Below, piece by piece: positions 37,177 through 49,024 of a stretch of DNA of 64,000 nucleotides. Source of the DNA: Ensifer sesbaniae (lineage in GTDB: Bacteria; Pseudomonadota; Alphaproteobacteria; Rhizobiales; Rhizobiaceae). The stretch spans positions 2,232,001 through 2,296,000 of the forward strand of contig NZ_JABEKU010000001.1 in NCBI RefSeq assembly GCF_013283665.1, in the 5' to 3' direction. Within the stretch, counting starts at the first letter, position 1, and each line of letters begins with the position of its first letter. A program made the position numbers and the translations under genes. A model generated the notes under the pieces. That model saw nothing but the letters and a program-made list of their open reading frames with translations, made no database searches and was not told where the DNA came from.

Positions 37177-37201
37177 GAGGGCGGCCCCACGGGCCGCCCT
37201 C
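37177..37201 (+). terminator. Hairpin after dctM
   Basis: The 11-bp stem GAGGGCGGCCC / GGGCCGCCCTC (37177-37187, 37191-37201) has a 3-nt loop. There is no T-run behind it, but the stem is strong. Confidence 0.6.
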
Positions 37202-37457
37202 TCAGCTTGCCGTCCTCCGGAGATGGTCCTTTGCGGCGCCGCCGTGAGGCTGTCGGCAAAGGCAAAACCGATCGACGCAAGCTTGCCGGGCAAGCCCGGG
37301 CGCTATCCAAGATCCTTGGGCTGAAAAGAGTCTTAGACCCGACGGACGTCGGGTCGCTGGCTTCCCGCCACAAGGGCGCGGACGGCGGAGGATGGATGCC
37401 CGCTAACCAGGCCGCCGTCTTCATTGGCTGACGGGTTCCTCCGGATAGATATTCCGC
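37202..37457. other. Intergenic region between TRAP permease and cupin genes
   Basis: Convergent flanks. Short open frames on both strands show no family. A small inverted repeat CCCGACGGACGTCGGG lies near 37338-37353. Confidence 0.35.
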
Positions 37458-37871
37458 TCAGTCGAGCCGCTTCGCCGGGTTTTCCCGATACCAATCGACG
37501 ATCATCGGCATCATTTCCTCGAACGGACCTCCGACGAAGACGTTGAGCAGGCCCATGCACGAGGCGCTCTCGTTGCGAAAATCATGCATCGTCCCGCGCG
37601 GGATGACGCAGAGCGAGCCCTCGGCCATCTGGTGCCAGGTCTCGCCGACGAGGATGCTGGCGGTTCCCTCGATCACGTAGAAGATCTCGTCATTGTCGTC
37701 GTGCTTATGGGCGCCCGGCCCTTCATGCCAGGCCTCCAGCCACCATTCCGAGATTGAAAAGCGCCCCTCGGTCTCCGGCCCATCGGCCTTGAACACCGCC
37801 TGTATGGCGCCCATGTCGTACCGCCGGCCCTCGCCGGGTCCGAGCACGAGCGATTGGCCTTCGCCTGGCAT
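37458..37871 (-). CDS. Cupin-domain protein
   Basis: A 137-residue single cupin. Motif 1 is GPGAHKHDDNDEIFYVIEG (metal-binding His and Glu) and motif 2 is PRGTMHDFRNES. GGAGGAGC lies 6 nt before the ATG at 37871. It ends with MIVDWYRENPAKRL. Such small cupins include sugar or acid isomerases and dioxygenases; the substrate is unknown. It lies on the same strand as and 134 bp downstream of the TRAP binding-protein gene, so it may belong to the same metabolic function. Confidence 0.85.
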   Translation of the reverse strand: MPGEGQSLVLGPGEGRRYDMGAIQAVFKADGPETEGRFSISEWWLEAWHEGPGAHKHDDNDEIFYVIEGTASILVGETWHQMAEGSLCVIPRGTMHDFRNESASCMGLLNVFVGGPFEEMMPMIVDWYRENPAKRLD

Positions 37872-38005
37872 GGCTGCTCCTCCGTTCCGTTGAGGCCGCA
37901 AGTCTACCACGAAGCTGCTGCGTTCGCCGGTTGATGCCGCCGAACGAAAAAGCCGCCCGCAATGGATGTTGCGAGCGGCTCCTGATCTGTCCAACGGGTG
38001 GAAGC

Positions 38006-39166
<1,161 letters not shown>

Positions 39167-39387
39167 TCAATCCACCCCGCCCCTTCCCGGACGACGGTGG
39201 CTCCTCCTCGTTAACCTGCCGAAACGGCGCAAATCGGCGCCGTAACCGACGGGCATGCTCGCACCTTACAGAAACACCAAGGCATGTCCAGAAGGCGATT
39301 TCCGGCACATCTTCGACTTTTGTCTAATGCGCCGGAAAGCAGACAATATTGCCCAAAATGCAGGCAAATCAATGTTTTCAGCAGAAC

Positions 39388-40416
39388 TTAGAGCTCGGCT
39401 GACTTGGCCCAGAGGTTGATGTCGGCCTCGCGCGCATAGAGATCGATCTCGGCCAGCTCGTCTGCCGTGAACGTGTCGTTCTCCAACGCCTTGACGCAAT
39501 CGACGATCTGCTCGGAGCGGCTGGCGCCGATCAGCGCCGAGGTGATGCGGCCGCCGCGCAAGACCCAGGCAAGCGCCATCTGCGCCAAGGTCTGGCCGCG
39601 CTTTTCGGCAATGGCGTTCAGTTTGCGGATGTTTTCGATGATCTCCGGGCGGATGAAGTCCTTCTTGAGGAAGTGGTTCTGCGCCGCACGGCTGTCGCCC
39701 GGAATGCCCTGGAGGTACTTGGTCGTCAGCATGCCCTGGGCGAGCGGCGAGAAGACGATCGAGCCGATGCCGAGATCTTCGAGCGTGTGGATCAGGCCGT
39801 CATCCTCGATCCAGCGATTGAGCATCGAATAGCTCGGCTGGTGGATGAGGCAGGGTGTGCCCAGTTCCTTCAGGATGGCCGCCGCTTCGCGGGTGCGCTG
39901 TGAATTGTAGGAGGAGATGCCGACATAGAGCGCCCGGCCCGAGCGCACGATATGGTCGAGCGCGCCGCAAGTCTCTTCGAGCGGCGTATCCGGATCGAAG
40001 CGGTGCGAATAGAAGATGTCGACATAGTCGAGGCCCATGCGCTTCAGGCTCTGGTCGCAGGAAGCGATCAGGTACTTGCGGCTGCCCCATTCGCCGTAGG
40101 GGCCAGGCCACATGTCGTAGCCGGCCTTGGAGGAGATGATCAGCTCGTCGCGCAGACCAGCAAAATCCGTGCGCATGATCTCGCCGAAGGCGGTTTCGGC
40201 CGAGCCCGGAGGCGGGCCGTAATTGTTGGCGAGATCGAAATGGGTGATGCCGAGATCGAAGGCGGTGCGGCACATCTCGACCTTGCGGTCATGCGGCGTG
40301 TCGCCGCCGAAATTGTGCCAGAGCCCCAGCGAGATCGCCGGCAGCTTCAGGCCGGAGCGGCCGACGCGGTTATATTTCATGGTGTCGTAGCGGTTTTCCG
40401 CCGGTAGCCAGGTCAT
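39388..40416 (-). CDS. Aldo/keto reductase (YghZ/GAP-reductase type)
   Basis: A 342-residue NADPH-dependent AKR barrel. The catalytic tetrad is visible: Asp and Tyr in HFDLANNYGPPPGSAE, Lys in ISSKAGYDMWPGPYG, His in DIFYSHRFDP. The MWPGPYGEWGSRKYL insert is typical of the YghZ group that reduces L-glyceraldehyde 3-phosphate and other aldehydes. GGAGGA is 8 nt before the ATG at 40416. It follows the Gfo/Idh/MocA gene by 129 bp and is the last gene of the leftward carbohydrate cluster. Confidence 0.93.
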   Translation of the reverse strand: MTWLPAENRYDTMKYNRVGRSGLKLPAISLGLWHNFGGDTPHDRKVEMCRTAFDLGITHFDLANNYGPPPGSAETAFGEIMRTDFAGLRDELIISSKAGYDMWPGPYGEWGSRKYLIASCDQSLKRMGLDYVDIFYSHRFDPDTPLEETCGALDHIVRSGRALYVGISSYNSQRTREAAAILKELGTPCLIHQPSYSMLNRWIEDDGLIHTLEDLGIGSIVFSPLAQGMLTTKYLQGIPGDSRAAQNHFLKKDFIRPEIIENIRKLNAIAEKRGQTLAQMALAWVLRGGRITSALIGASRSEQIVDCVKALENDTFTADELAEIDLYAREADINLWAKSAEL

Positions 40417-40545
40417 CGCAAAATCCTCCGCGATCCGTATCCGGATGGCGACCCTATCCGCCACCCTCGAAAATGAAACGGTTTCCGTAGCGGTTGGCCG
40501 CAACGGAAACCTGAAGTCACAAAGGTCTAAACCTGTCCGCTGTCG

Positions 40546-41724
40546 CTATGAAGCGGCGGCGACGCGATTTCCCGATATTTCTTCCTCCGTCTCGCGCAGC
40601 AGCGCCCGCGCCTCGTCGATGCCGAGAGCGGCCGGCTGGGTGCAGGTGGTGGAAAGCTCGATGAAGCGGCCCTCCTCGCCCGACTTCAGGATCGAGACCA
40701 TCACATCGACGCCGTGCAGCGCGCGGTCGAGCGAGCAGCGGGCATCCCGGCCCTCGAGGATGGCAAGCGCCATGTCGGCAAGGCCGGCGGTGCGGTAGTT
40801 CGCGATCGGTCCCTGCGGGTGCTCCTGATTCTCGATGCCGAAGGGGTGGTCCCAGGGGTCGAGCGGCTGGATGTTCCTGTCGCGGCCGCTTGCTTCCACC
40901 TTGCCGCCGAAGAAGTTCGGATCGGGCACGAAGAGCGAGCCTTCGGTGCCGTAGAGCTCCATATTGGCATGGCGGTGCGACCAGACATCCCAGCTTGCCG
41001 ACAGCGTGATCGTCGCGCCGTTCTCAAATTCGAGCAGCGCATGGATGTTGGTCGGCGTCTTGACCGGGATCACCTCGCCCTTGCGCGGCTCGCTGGTGAT
41101 CGTACGGGTGGGGTTCGCCATCGAGGAAAGGGCTGCGACGCGCTTCACCGGCCCGATCAGGTTGATCAGGTTGGCGATGTAATAGGGCCCGAGATCGAGG
41201 ATCGGCCCGCCGCCCGGCAGAAAGAAGAAGTCCGGGTTCGGATGCCACATCTCCATGCCCGGGCTCATGACGTGGCAGGTGCCCGAGGTCACCCGGCCGA
41301 TCTTGCCGGCGTCAATGGTGCTGCGGGCAAGCTGGTGCGCGCCGCCGAGGAAGGTATCCGGCGCGCAGCCGACCGTCAGACCTTTCGCCTTGGCGATCGC
41401 CCGCAGTTCTTCGCCCTGTTCCAGCGAAAGCACCAGCGGCTTTTCGGAATAGACGTGTTTGCCCGCTTCGAGGATCGCCTTCGATACCGGGAAATGCGCG
41501 TCCGGGACCGTCAGATTGACGACGATATCGACATCCGGATTGGCCAGCAGCGCCTCGATGCTCTGCGCCTCGACGCCGTATTCGGCCGCCCGCGCCTCGG
41601 CCGCCGCCGGGTTGATGTCAGCACAGGCGATAACCTTGATGCCCTTAAAGAGCGGCGCGAGCCTGAAATAAGTGGTGGAGATGTTGCCGCATCCGATGAT
41701 GCCGACGCCAAGTTCTTTGGTCAT
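40546..41724 (-). CDS. Gfo/Idh/MocA-family oxidoreductase
   Basis: A 392-residue NAD(P)-dependent sugar dehydrogenase-like protein. The Rossmann start is VGIIGCGNISTTYFR, and EKPLVLSLEQGEELRAIA contains the conserved EKP Lys. The C-terminal alpha/beta domain includes GGGPILDLGPYYIANLINLIG with the catalytic Asp/Tyr region. Substrates are usually sugars or inositols. It lies 15 bp after the TIM-barrel epimerase gene, in the same operon. Confidence 0.93.
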   Translation of the reverse strand: MTKELGVGIIGCGNISTTYFRLAPLFKGIKVIACADINPAAAEARAAEYGVEAQSIEALLANPDVDIVVNLTVPDAHFPVSKAILEAGKHVYSEKPLVLSLEQGEELRAIAKAKGLTVGCAPDTFLGGAHQLARSTIDAGKIGRVTSGTCHVMSPGMEMWHPNPDFFFLPGGGPILDLGPYYIANLINLIGPVKRVAALSSMANPTRTITSEPRKGEVIPVKTPTNIHALLEFENGATITLSASWDVWSHRHANMELYGTEGSLFVPDPNFFGGKVEASGRDRNIQPLDPWDHPFGIENQEHPQGPIANYRTAGLADMALAILEGRDARCSLDRALHGVDVMVSILKSGEEGRFIELSTTCTQPAALGIDEARALLRETEEEISGNRVAAAS

Positions 41725-41739
41725 GGATGAACCTGCTTC

Positions 41740-42501
41740 TCAATAGGATTGGATGGAGGCGAGCGAGCGCTTGGCGAAGCGCTTGAAATCGCTCGGATTG
41801 TCGTGCTCCGCGATGAAGTAGCGGGCCTTGGTGGAGGCAAGCGCCTGGAACAGGCCCTTCCAGTCGACGATGCCCTCGCCGACATCGGCCCAGCCGTCCT
41901 CGTCCTTTTTCTCGCCGGCCGGCGCGATGTCCTTCACGTGCACGGCGGTGATGCGGTCGCCGTATTTCCTGATCCAGGCGATCGGGTCGGCACCGCCGCG
42001 GATGATCCAGGCAATGTCGGCCTCCCAGGACAGATCCGGACCGCCCGCGAAGATCAGATCCTGCGGGATGCTGCCATCGGGAAGCGCTGCGAATTCGAAA
42101 TCGTGGTTGTGCCAGCCGAAGGTCAGCCCGGCGTCGCGATAGGGCTTGCCGGCCTTCTGCAGCCGCTCGCCGAAGACACGCCAGCCGGCCGCGTCCGTCG
42201 GGCGCTGGTCGGGCATCAGGTAGGGGCAATAGATCGCCTTGACGCCGAGCGCCTTGGCGATCTCGAGCACGCGCGCCGGATCGCTCTCCAGCATGTCGAG
42301 ACCGAAGTGGGCAGTCGGCATGGCCAGGCCGTTGCTGTCGAGCCCTTCCTTGAAACTCGCGATCTCCGCGTCGCTGAGCGCCGCATAGAGCGCGCCGTAA
42401 CCTTCGACCTGGCTGTAGCCGGCCTCACCGAGCGCCGTGAGCACGTTGGCGAAAGGCGGGAAATTGCGGGCGCTATAGAGCTGGAAACTGACGTCCTTCA
42501 T
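41740..42501 (-). CDS. Sugar phosphate isomerase/epimerase-type TIM barrel (AP endonuclease 2 family)
   Basis: A 253-residue protein of the IolE/hydroxypyruvate isomerase/xylose isomerase-like barrel family. Metal-ligand motifs are FGWHNHDFEF, EADIAWIIRGGADP (Asp/Glu) and VHVKDIAPAG (His), with FIAEHDNPSD near the end. Substrate unknown. It is the gene between the lyxose isomerase and the Gfo/Idh/MocA gene; paired epimerase and dehydrogenase of these types often act together on keto-sugars or inositols. Confidence 0.9.
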   Translation of the reverse strand: MKDVSFQLYSARNFPPFANVLTALGEAGYSQVEGYGALYAALSDAEIASFKEGLDSNGLAMPTAHFGLDMLESDPARVLEIAKALGVKAIYCPYLMPDQRPTDAAGWRVFGERLQKAGKPYRDAGLTFGWHNHDFEFAALPDGSIPQDLIFAGGPDLSWEADIAWIIRGGADPIAWIRKYGDRITAVHVKDIAPAGEKKDEDGWADVGEGIVDWKGLFQALASTKARYFIAEHDNPSDFKRFAKRSLASIQSY

Positions 42502-42544
42502 GAAATCCTCCTCGTTTGGTCCTTTGGTCTTGGGATTGCTGGGA

Positions 42545-43234
42545 TCACTTGAGCCAGGTGTCGTAGTCCGACACCAGCAAGTGGGTGGGTGCCGTGTCCT
42601 CCTCGATCGCCGAGAAGCGGCCGACGGGTTCGCGGAAATAATTGTCGGTAAGATCGTCGTTGACGGTCGAAACCTCGCCCATCAGCACGTCGGCGCCTTC
42701 GGCCCAGAAGGCGTGCCAGTTGCCGGGCAGAAGCGTGACGCTTTCGCCAGCCTTCAACTTCAGCAAATCACCGGCTTTCAAGCGTCGCAGCCGCGCATCG
42801 GTGGCGACGACGACATCGCTCTCCTCGTCGACGGAACCATCGGGCCTAGAATTGTACATCTGCAGCACCAGTGCGCCGCCGCCCCGATTGATGATGTCCT
42901 CGGTCTTCACCGCGTGGCGGTGCAACGGATTGACCTGACCCTTGGCGGTGATCATCAGCTTCTCGGCATAGACCATGCCCTGCCCGGTCTTGAGGTTGGA
43001 AGCATCGCCGTTGCGGAGCGTGAAGAGCACCAGCCCGAATTCGTCGAAGCGTCCCTTGCCGTAATCGGTGATGTCCCAGCCGAGGCGGGCATCGAAGATC
43101 GTCGGGCTGTCGGAGGCGACACGCGCCTTCAACTGCTCCGGCGACCAATAGGCAAAGGGCGGCAGCGTGAAGCCGAAACTCTTCATGAAGGCATCGCTCT
43201 TGGCGATGATATCGTTGACGTGGCTGCGTTTCAT
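42545..43234 (-). CDS. D-lyxose ketol-isomerase (also D-mannose isomerase)
   Basis: A 229-residue cupin of the D-lyxose isomerase family. FGFTLPPFAYWSPEQLK, AEKLMITAKGQVNPLHRHAVKTEDIINRGGG (metal His pair and Glu) and LPGNWHAFWAEG (last His) show the manganese site. Characterised members interconvert D-lyxose/D-xylulose and D-mannose/D-fructose. The ATG at 43234 lies 5 bp after the beta-mannosidase stop, with AAGGG in the overlap region. The position right behind beta-mannosidase points to mannose as the natural substrate. Confidence 0.93.
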   Translation of the reverse strand: MKRSHVNDIIAKSDAFMKSFGFTLPPFAYWSPEQLKARVASDSPTIFDARLGWDITDYGKGRFDEFGLVLFTLRNGDASNLKTGQGMVYAEKLMITAKGQVNPLHRHAVKTEDIINRGGGALVLQMYNSRPDGSVDEESDVVVATDARLRRLKAGDLLKLKAGESVTLLPGNWHAFWAEGADVLMGEVSTVNDDLTDNYFREPVGRFSAIEEDTAPTHLLVSDYDTWLK

Positions 43235-43239
43235 GGCGG

Positions 43240-45714
43240 TCAACCCTTTCCCTGGCAGGATTCGAGATCGAAGGCGGAGAAGCGCGGGAACTCACCGAGG
43301 CCAAGCAATTCCTTTGACGTAAATCGGATGATCTTCGTTTCGCCGGCCAAGAGGTCGAAGGCATTGTCGGAGTAGCGGCCAGGGACGTCCGCCTCGATCA
43401 TCACGTGCAGCGCCAGCCCGCTTGCGCTGACGGTGACGTCGAACGCGCCCTCGCCTACTGGAGCGACATCGAGCGTCAGACCGGAGGGCATGAGGTCGAG
43501 CGCCTTGTAAGTGCCGTTGACGTGATGGCCCTCGCCGCGCATCGCGTTCGACGCCTCGAAGGACCAGAACAGCAAGCTGTCGGCGGGAATATCGGAAGCC
43601 GCGATCGTCACCAGCGTTGCCGCGCGATCCGGGCTGCAGGTGCCGGCGGCCGCCGTCAGCGGCGTGCGCTTGCCATCGAGCGAAACGAGGAAGGTCTGAA
43701 GCTCGACCGTCACGGGCTCGGCGGTGTCATTAACCATCGAGAAGGCGATGTCCTTGCCGTCCGCGGACGGAATCGCCGCAACCGAGACCGGCTGGAAGAA
43801 GCGCCGGACCATGTAGTGCATCGCCTTCCAGCTGCCGCCATAGTCGAGGCTCGACCAGGAGGCGACCGGCCAGGTGTCGTTGAGCTGCCAGTAGAGCGTG
43901 CCCATGCAATGGGGTTTCAGCGAACGCCAGTAGTCGACGGCGGTACGGATCGCCAGCCCCTGCTGGATCTGGCTGAGATAGACGAAAGCCGGGAAGTCCT
44001 TGGGAAAGCGGAAGTAGCGGAACATCGTGCCGGCGATGCGTTCGTTGCCGCCGACATTCTTCTGGTGGCTCTCGATGACGGGCGACGCGATGTTGAGGTC
44101 CTTTTCCGCCGCAAACTGCCGGATGACCGGCATCGACGTGTAGGACTGGAAGCCGAACTCCGAGCAGAAACGCGGGCGCACGGTGCGGTAATTGTCGAAA
44201 GACTTGTTCTCGTGCCAGACCGACCAGTAATGCATGTCGCCGGAGCCATCGGCATGCCAGGCATCGCCGAAGTCGAGATAGCCCGACGCCGGGCTCGACG
44301 GCCACCAGATCGCTTCCGGCAGCGCCGCTTTCAGCGCCACTTCGATCGTGCGGTTCAGCCGGTCATAGGAGACGAGATAGCGGTCGCGGTCCTTGCGCGG
44401 TTCATCGAACCAGGTGAGCGCACCGACGAGCTCGTTGTCGCCGCACCAGACCGCGATCGACGGATGGGTCGACAGGCGCCTGACCTGATAGTCCACCTCG
44501 GCCGCGACGTTTTCCAGGAAATCCGGGGTCGAGGGATAGAGGTTGCAGGCGAACATGAAGTCCTGCCAGACCATCAGTCCCAGCCGGTCGCAGAGATCGT
44601 AGAACCAGTCTGGCTCGTAGAAGCCGCCGCCCCAGACGCGGATCATGTTCATGTTGGCGTCGACGGCCGAGGTCAGCAGGTCTTCGACGCCCTCCCGCGT
44701 CACCCGCGACGGCAGCGCATCGGCCGGGATCCAGTTGGCCCCCTTGCAGAAGATCTCGCGGCCGTTGACGCGGAAGGCAAAGCGGCTGCCGGCCTCGTCC
44801 TTGTCGGTGAGCAGTTCGATGGTGCGGAAGCCGATCTGGCGGGTCACCTGCTCCTGCGGCACCTCGACGGTCAGGACCGACAGGCGCTGCTCGCCGCTGC
44901 CGGCCGGCCACCAGTGCTTCGGCTTGGCGACGGTGAAGACATGGGTGATGCGGGTCTCCCCTTTGCCGACGGCGCAGTCCAGCCGCTCGCGGTCCTCGTC
45001 GAGCGAGAAATGTATGGGCACGATGCCGGGCGCATCGGCAAAGAGCGTCACCGTCACGACCAGGTCGACATTGCCATCCTCCAGCCAAATCTGCTTCGTC
45101 GTCACATGCTCGATGCGGGCCGTCTCCAGCCGGCAGAGCGCGATCTCGCCATAGACACCGAGCGGCGCGATCGCGAGGTTCCAGTCCCAGCCGAAATGGC
45201 ATTGGGGCTTGCGCAGCATGTTGCCATTGGCGATCGGCGAATTGCCGGGATGATAGGGCACGTAGAAGGGCTGCGCGCCCTGACGGCGGGCGCCTTCCGA
45301 TATCGAGGACCGTAGCGCGATGCGGATGCGGTTCTCACCGGCGACGAGCGCCTTTGAGACTTCCGGCCGATAGCGGCGGAAGCAATTGTCGGCCTCGAGC
45401 ACCAGCCGGTCGTTGACGAAGACCGAGGCAACCGTGTCGAGGCATTCCAGATCGAGATACCAGTAGCCCGAGAGGTCACCGGCTGCGACCGTAACCGAGC
45501 GTTCGATCACCCAGTCCTTGTGCGCCACCCACTGCACGTCGTTCTCGTTGCGGCCGACATAGGGGTCGTCGATCGCGCCGGCCCTCAGCAAAGCCGAGTG
45601 CACATCACCCGGCAGCGCCATCGCCAGCGTGTGACTGTGGTCGACGGAAGAGAGCTGCCAATCGCCTGCGAGGTCGAGACGGATGGCGGTGCGGGTGTAG
45701 TCCTCGGAGAGCAT
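43240..45714 (-). CDS. Beta-mannosidase, glycoside hydrolase family 2
   Basis: An enzyme of about 824 residues. Domain order is sugar-binding, immunoglobulin-like, TIM barrel and C-terminal beta domain. The acid/base Glu is in VWCGDNELVGALTW and the nucleophile Glu in RPRFCSEFGFQSYTS. FGWDWNLAIAPLGVYG, IRVWGGGFYEPDWFYDLCDRLG and GTLYWQLNDTWP are diagnostic for beta-mannosidases. There is no signal peptide, so it acts in the cytoplasm on imported oligosaccharides. Start choice is unclear: an ATG 45 bp upstream (45759) is also possible and neither has a good ribosome site. Confidence 0.94.
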   Translation of the reverse strand: MLSEDYTRTAIRLDLAGDWQLSSVDHSHTLAMALPGDVHSALLRAGAIDDPYVGRNENDVQWVAHKDWVIERSVTVAAGDLSGYWYLDLECLDTVASVFVNDRLVLEADNCFRRYRPEVSKALVAGENRIRIALRSSISEGARRQGAQPFYVPYHPGNSPIANGNMLRKPQCHFGWDWNLAIAPLGVYGEIALCRLETARIEHVTTKQIWLEDGNVDLVVTVTLFADAPGIVPIHFSLDEDRERLDCAVGKGETRITHVFTVAKPKHWWPAGSGEQRLSVLTVEVPQEQVTRQIGFRTIELLTDKDEAGSRFAFRVNGREIFCKGANWIPADALPSRVTREGVEDLLTSAVDANMNMIRVWGGGFYEPDWFYDLCDRLGLMVWQDFMFACNLYPSTPDFLENVAAEVDYQVRRLSTHPSIAVWCGDNELVGALTWFDEPRKDRDRYLVSYDRLNRTIEVALKAALPEAIWWPSSPASGYLDFGDAWHADGSGDMHYWSVWHENKSFDNYRTVRPRFCSEFGFQSYTSMPVIRQFAAEKDLNIASPVIESHQKNVGGNERIAGTMFRYFRFPKDFPAFVYLSQIQQGLAIRTAVDYWRSLKPHCMGTLYWQLNDTWPVASWSSLDYGGSWKAMHYMVRRFFQPVSVAAIPSADGKDIAFSMVNDTAEPVTVELQTFLVSLDGKRTPLTAAAGTCSPDRAATLVTIAASDIPADSLLFWSFEASNAMRGEGHHVNGTYKALDLMPSGLTLDVAPVGEGAFDVTVSASGLALHVMIEADVPGRYSDNAFDLLAGETKIIRFTSKELLGLGEFPRFSAFDLESCQGKG

Positions 45715-45864
45715 TGTCGTATTCCACTGGTCGGCCGGCACAGGCGCCGGCGCTGTCATCGCCGGGATGGGCCGGGCAGCATTCCGCCCGGCGCCACCCT
45801 CTATTCTCTACGTCCGCGCGTATCGTTTCCGCAAAACCGCTTCACACCTTTGCGCGACATGCAG

Positions 45865-46959
<1,095 letters not shown>

Positions 46960-46963
46960 GTTG

Positions 46964-47914
46964 TTACCCTTTCACTGCGCCGGCGGCGATGCCGCGAACA
47001 AAAAGCCGTCCGGAGACGAAGTAGACGAAGAGCGGAACCGCCCCGGTCAGGATCGTCGCCGCCATGTTGACGTTGTATTCCTTCACACCCTGGACCGAGT
47101 TGACGATGTTGTTGAGCTGGACCGTCATCGGATAGTATTCCGGCCGGGTGAACACGACGCCGAAGAGGAAGTCGTTCCAGATGCCGGTGACCTGCAGGAT
47201 CATCGCCACGACGAAGATCGGCAGCGACATCGGCAGCATGATCTTGAAGTAGATCGTCCAGAAGCCCGCGCCATCGACGCGCGCCGCCTTGAACAGTTCC
47301 TCCGGCAGACCGGCGAAATAGTTGCGGAAGAGCAGCGTCAGGATCGGCATGCCGAAGATGGTGTGCACGATGATGAGGCCGGTCAGCGTGCCGTAGATGC
47401 CCATTTCGCGGAGCACGATGACGATCGGGTAGATCATCACCTGATAGGGAATGAAGGCGCCGACGATCAGGATCGTGAAGAACAGCTCCGCCCCCTTGAA
47501 GCGCCAGTTGGCAAGCGCATAGCCGTTGACCGAGGCGATCGCGATCGAGACGATCGTCGAGGGAACGGTGATGCGCACCGAGTTCCAGAAGCCGCGCGAA
47601 AGCCCGTCGCAGTTGAGCCCGGTACAGGCGCTCGCCCAGGCCTTGACCCAGGGCTCGAAGGTGATTTCGAGCGGCGGGGCGAAGATGTTGCCGAGCCGGA
47701 TTTCCGGCATGCCCTTCAGCGAGGTCATCACCATCACGTAGAGCGGCAGCAGGTAATAGAGCGCCACGACGATCAGCGTGCCGTAGATCACGATATTGCG
47801 CGAAGACAGCGCCCGGCGGGGCTTGCGCCCGCGCGGACCGGCAACGACCCGGTCGACTTGTGCCTTGGGTGCGGCCTCTTCGGCGACCGAATTGAAAGCA
47901 ACGATATCAGACAC
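46964..47914 (-). CDS. Sugar ABC transporter permease (MalG type)
   Basis: A 316-residue permease with six membrane helices after a hydrophilic N-terminus of about 40 residues. The EAA loop that contacts the ATPase is EELFKAARVDGAGFWTIYFKI. YYLLPLYVMVMTSLKG is the usual start of the second CUT1 permease. It overlaps the preceding permease by 8 bp. Confidence 0.95.
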   Translation of the reverse strand: MSDIVAFNSVAEEAAPKAQVDRVVAGPRGRKPRRALSSRNIVIYGTLIVVALYYLLPLYVMVMTSLKGMPEIRLGNIFAPPLEITFEPWVKAWASACTGLNCDGLSRGFWNSVRITVPSTIVSIAIASVNGYALANWRFKGAELFFTILIVGAFIPYQVMIYPIVIVLREMGIYGTLTGLIIVHTIFGMPILTLLFRNYFAGLPEELFKAARVDGAGFWTIYFKIMLPMSLPIFVVAMILQVTGIWNDFLFGVVFTRPEYYPMTVQLNNIVNSVQGVKEYNVNMAATILTGAVPLFVYFVSGRLFVRGIAAGAVKG

Positions 47915-48815
47915 GCTTGCGCCCTCCCCCGAATTCCAGATAGGCCCAAGGCACGATGATGATGGCGACGGTGATGAGCATCATGGTCGAGGCGGCGAAG
48001 CCCTGGCCGAGGTTCTGCGCCTGGAACATGTAGTCGTAGACGTATTTGGCCGGCACTTCCGAGGCGATGCCGGGACCGCCGCTCGTCTGCGCCACGACCA
48101 GGTCGTAGACCTTGACGATGCCGCTGGCGATGATGACCAGCGTGGTGATGAAGACGCCGCGCATCATCGGGATGACGACGAAGAGATAGGTCTTCCACAT
48201 GGGAATGCCGTCGACGCGCGCGGCCTTCCAGATATCCTCGTCGATACCGCGCAAGCCCGCGAGCATCAGGCACATCACGAGCCCGGTTCCCTGCCAGAGT
48301 GCGGCGATCAGAATGCCGTAGATGACGATGTCGGAATTGTAGAGCGGGTCGAAGGTGAAGCTCTCCCAGCCGAGCGAGCGCACCACCGACTGGATGCCGA
48401 ACTCCGGGTTCAGCAGCCATTGCCAGACCAGGCCCGTGACGATGAAGGACAGGGCGAAGGGATAGAGCATGATGGTGCGGAAGGTGTTCTCGAAGCGGAT
48501 CTTCTGATCCATCAGCGCCGCCAGAACGAAGCCGATCACCAGGCTGAAAATCAAAGAGAAGATGCCGTAGATCGCCAGATTCTGCACCGAGACGAGCCAG
48601 CGCGGCGCATCCCAGAGGCGTTCGTACTGATCGAGGCCGACGAAAGAGAGCCGCGGCAAGAGCTTGGAATTGGTAAAGGAATAGACGACCGTCCAGATCG
48701 TGCCGCCGAGGAAAATCACCACGGCCGTCAGGATCATCGGGACGGAGGCAATCTTCGCATTCAGGTTCCGCAGCCACTGGTTCGGTCGGCCCGAACCCTC
48801 ACTGTAACCCGCCAT
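47907..48815 (-). CDS. Sugar ABC transporter permease (MalF type)
   Basis: A 302-residue permease with six helices. The EAA loop is DIWKAARVDGIPMWKTYLFV. SVPMILTAVVIFLGGTIWTVVYSF forms the first helix, and the end ATMMLITVAIIIVPWAYLEF-like segment the last. It pairs with the MalG-type protein to form the membrane channel of the importer. Confidence 0.95.
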   Translation of the reverse strand: MAGYSEGSGRPNQWLRNLNAKIASVPMILTAVVIFLGGTIWTVVYSFTNSKLLPRLSFVGLDQYERLWDAPRWLVSVQNLAIYGIFSLIFSLVIGFVLAALMDQKIRFENTFRTIMLYPFALSFIVTGLVWQWLLNPEFGIQSVVRSLGWESFTFDPLYNSDIVIYGILIAALWQGTGLVMCLMLAGLRGIDEDIWKAARVDGIPMWKTYLFVVIPMMRGVFITTLVIIASGIVKVYDLVVAQTSGGPGIASEVPAKYVYDYMFQAQNLGQGFAASTMMLITVAIIIVPWAYLEFGGGRKRV

Positions 48816-48978
48816 GTTTCGTTCCTCCGGAACTGCAATGGGTTTCGGACGATGGGCAGCGCCGCGCGTTCCGCGCGTCCCGCCGCATCAGGGCGACAAC
48901 CGCTCCTGAAGCGCCGTGCGAGACCAGCCCGCACAGGCCACCGGTGCGGCTCACGCCGCCCCGAAAGGGAGGCCTCGG

Positions 48979-49005
48979 CCGGCTCCACCACCTCGGCGGA
49001 GCCGG
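48979..49005 (-). terminator. Intercistronic hairpin after the binding-protein gene
   Basis: CCGGCTCC / GGAGCCGG (48979-48986, 48998-49005) with an 11-nt loop, 20 bp behind the binding-protein stop. Such hairpins often protect the binding-protein message and reduce expression of the downstream permeases. Confidence 0.45.
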
Positions 49006-49024
49006 TCAATCAAGGCAGTTGCGG